Origin: Chloroflexi bacterium UBA4733
GTDB taxonomy: Bacteria > Chloroflexota > UBA4733
Assembly (NCBI GenBank): GCA_002404055.1
Contig: DHIZ01000434.1
Span: 1-6,523 of the forward strand
Direction: 5' to 3'
DNA length: 6,523 bases
In this document: positions 6,093 to 6,523 of the stretch, in pieces
Position numbering within the stretch: position 1 is the first letter of the stretch
How the letters are laid out: each line of letters opens with the position of its first letter
The notes under the pieces: model-generated
Database searches by the model: none
Told to the model about the DNA's origin: nothing
What the model saw: the letters and a program-made list of their open reading frames with translations, nothing else
Made by a program: the position numbers and the translations under genes

Positions 6093-6097
6093 CCACC

Positions 6098-6523
6098 ATG
6101 GCGCTCAGTCAGGAATTTGGGACCGACTATAAGTACGGCTTCCGCGACGCGGAGGCGCCCGTCTATAAGTCGAAGAAGGGGCTGTCCAAGGAGATCGTCG
6201 AAGAGATTTCGGCGATGAAGGGCGAACCGGAGTGGATGCACCAGTACCGCCTGAAGTCGCTGGAACACTTCATGCACCGTCCGATGCCTAACTGGGGCGG
6301 CCCGGCGCTGCATGAGATCGACTTCAACGAGATCTTCTACTACGTCCGCCCCTCCGATCGCCAGGGACGCACCTGGGAAGAGGTGCCGGAGTACATCAAG
6401 CGCACCTTCGACAAGCTGGGCATCCCGCAGGCCGAGCGCAAGTACCTGGCCGGCGTCGGCGCGCAGTACGCGAGCGAGGTCGTCTACCACAAGCTGCAGG
6501 AGAGCCTGGTCGACCAGGGCGTG
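6098..6523 (+). CDS. sufB: SufB, Fe-S cluster assembly scaffold protein (partial, 5' part)
   Basis: The first 142 codons of sufB are present, and the frame stays open to the right edge. SufB is the scaffold subunit of SufBC2D on which nascent Fe-S clusters form. The translation follows the family closely: YKYGFRD (11-17), KKGLSKEIVEEISAMKGEPEWM (from 26), the RLKSLEHFMHRPMPNWG stretch, IDFNEIFYYVRPS, then WEEVPEYIKRTFDKLGIPQAE and YLAGVGAQYASEVVYHKLQE. The full-length protein is about 470 residues, so roughly two thirds, including the C-terminal beta-helix and the residues that meet SufC and SufD, lies outside. The start is firm: AAGGGAGG lies 5 nt upstream. It is separated from sufC by 109 bp of hairpin-rich sequence, which is wide for subunits of one complex. 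Confidence 0.95.
   Translation, partial: MALSQEFGTDYKYGFRDAEAPVYKSKKGLSKEIVEEISAMKGEPEWMHQYRLKSLEHFMHRPMPNWGGPALHEIDFNEIFYYVRPSDRQGRTWEEVPEYIKRTFDKLGIPQAERKYLAGVGAQYASEVVYHKLQESLVDQGV

Noticed and set aside
5954..6490. 178-codon minus-strand frame across the sufC end and sufB
   Set aside because: The plus strand encodes conserved SufB there and the antisense product has no recognisable domain.

Overview
The window looks like high-GC bacterial chromosome. The gene set, an Rrf2 regulator followed by sufC and sufB plus an exported M23/PASTA protein with a long Thr/Ala/Pro tail, would suit a Chloroflexota (Thermomicrobia-like) or other GC-rich lineage. That placement is an impression, not a demonstration. 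The sequence reads as ordinary chromosome carrying one decayed insertion sequence. I see no phage, CRISPR, tRNA or rRNA.

Layout, left to right. (1) The 5' part of an AraC-type regulator gene (cupin sensor domain, minus strand, cut by the left window edge) is divergent from a phytanoyl-CoA dioxygenase (PhyH) family gene on the plus strand. Their 317-bp shared upstream region carries four copies of a TGCAAC/GTTGCA word. (2) Behind the PhyH gene are a perfect 11-bp inverted repeat and a minus-strand remnant of a DDE transposase gene, frameshifted and missing part of its catalytic core. (3) A long minus-strand gene encodes an exported M23 (LytM) peptidase: signal sequence, Thr/Ser-rich linker, intact M23 domain, degenerate second M23-like domain, PASTA domain and a low-complexity tail. 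(4) Divergent from it starts the Fe-S assembly operon: an Rrf2/IscR/SufR-like regulator with three cysteines, sufC (ATPase), and the first 142 codons of sufB, which runs off the right edge.

How the genes work together. The Rrf2 regulator probably senses Fe-S status and represses its own promoter. A good -35/-10 pair is followed directly by an imperfect palindrome that covers the transcription start region and reaches into the ribosome binding site. sufC overlaps the end of the regulator gene, so the two are probably translationally coupled. sufC and sufB are separated by 109 bp holding three successive hairpins, two of them tandem copies of a palindromic repeat, which may tune or uncouple sufB expression. 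The regulator/PhyH pair is likely a separate small catabolic or modification unit whose substrate cannot be read from the sequence. Nothing in the window is a clearly new system. The most interesting points are the structured sufC-sufB gap, the suf operator candidate and the two-module M23 protein.
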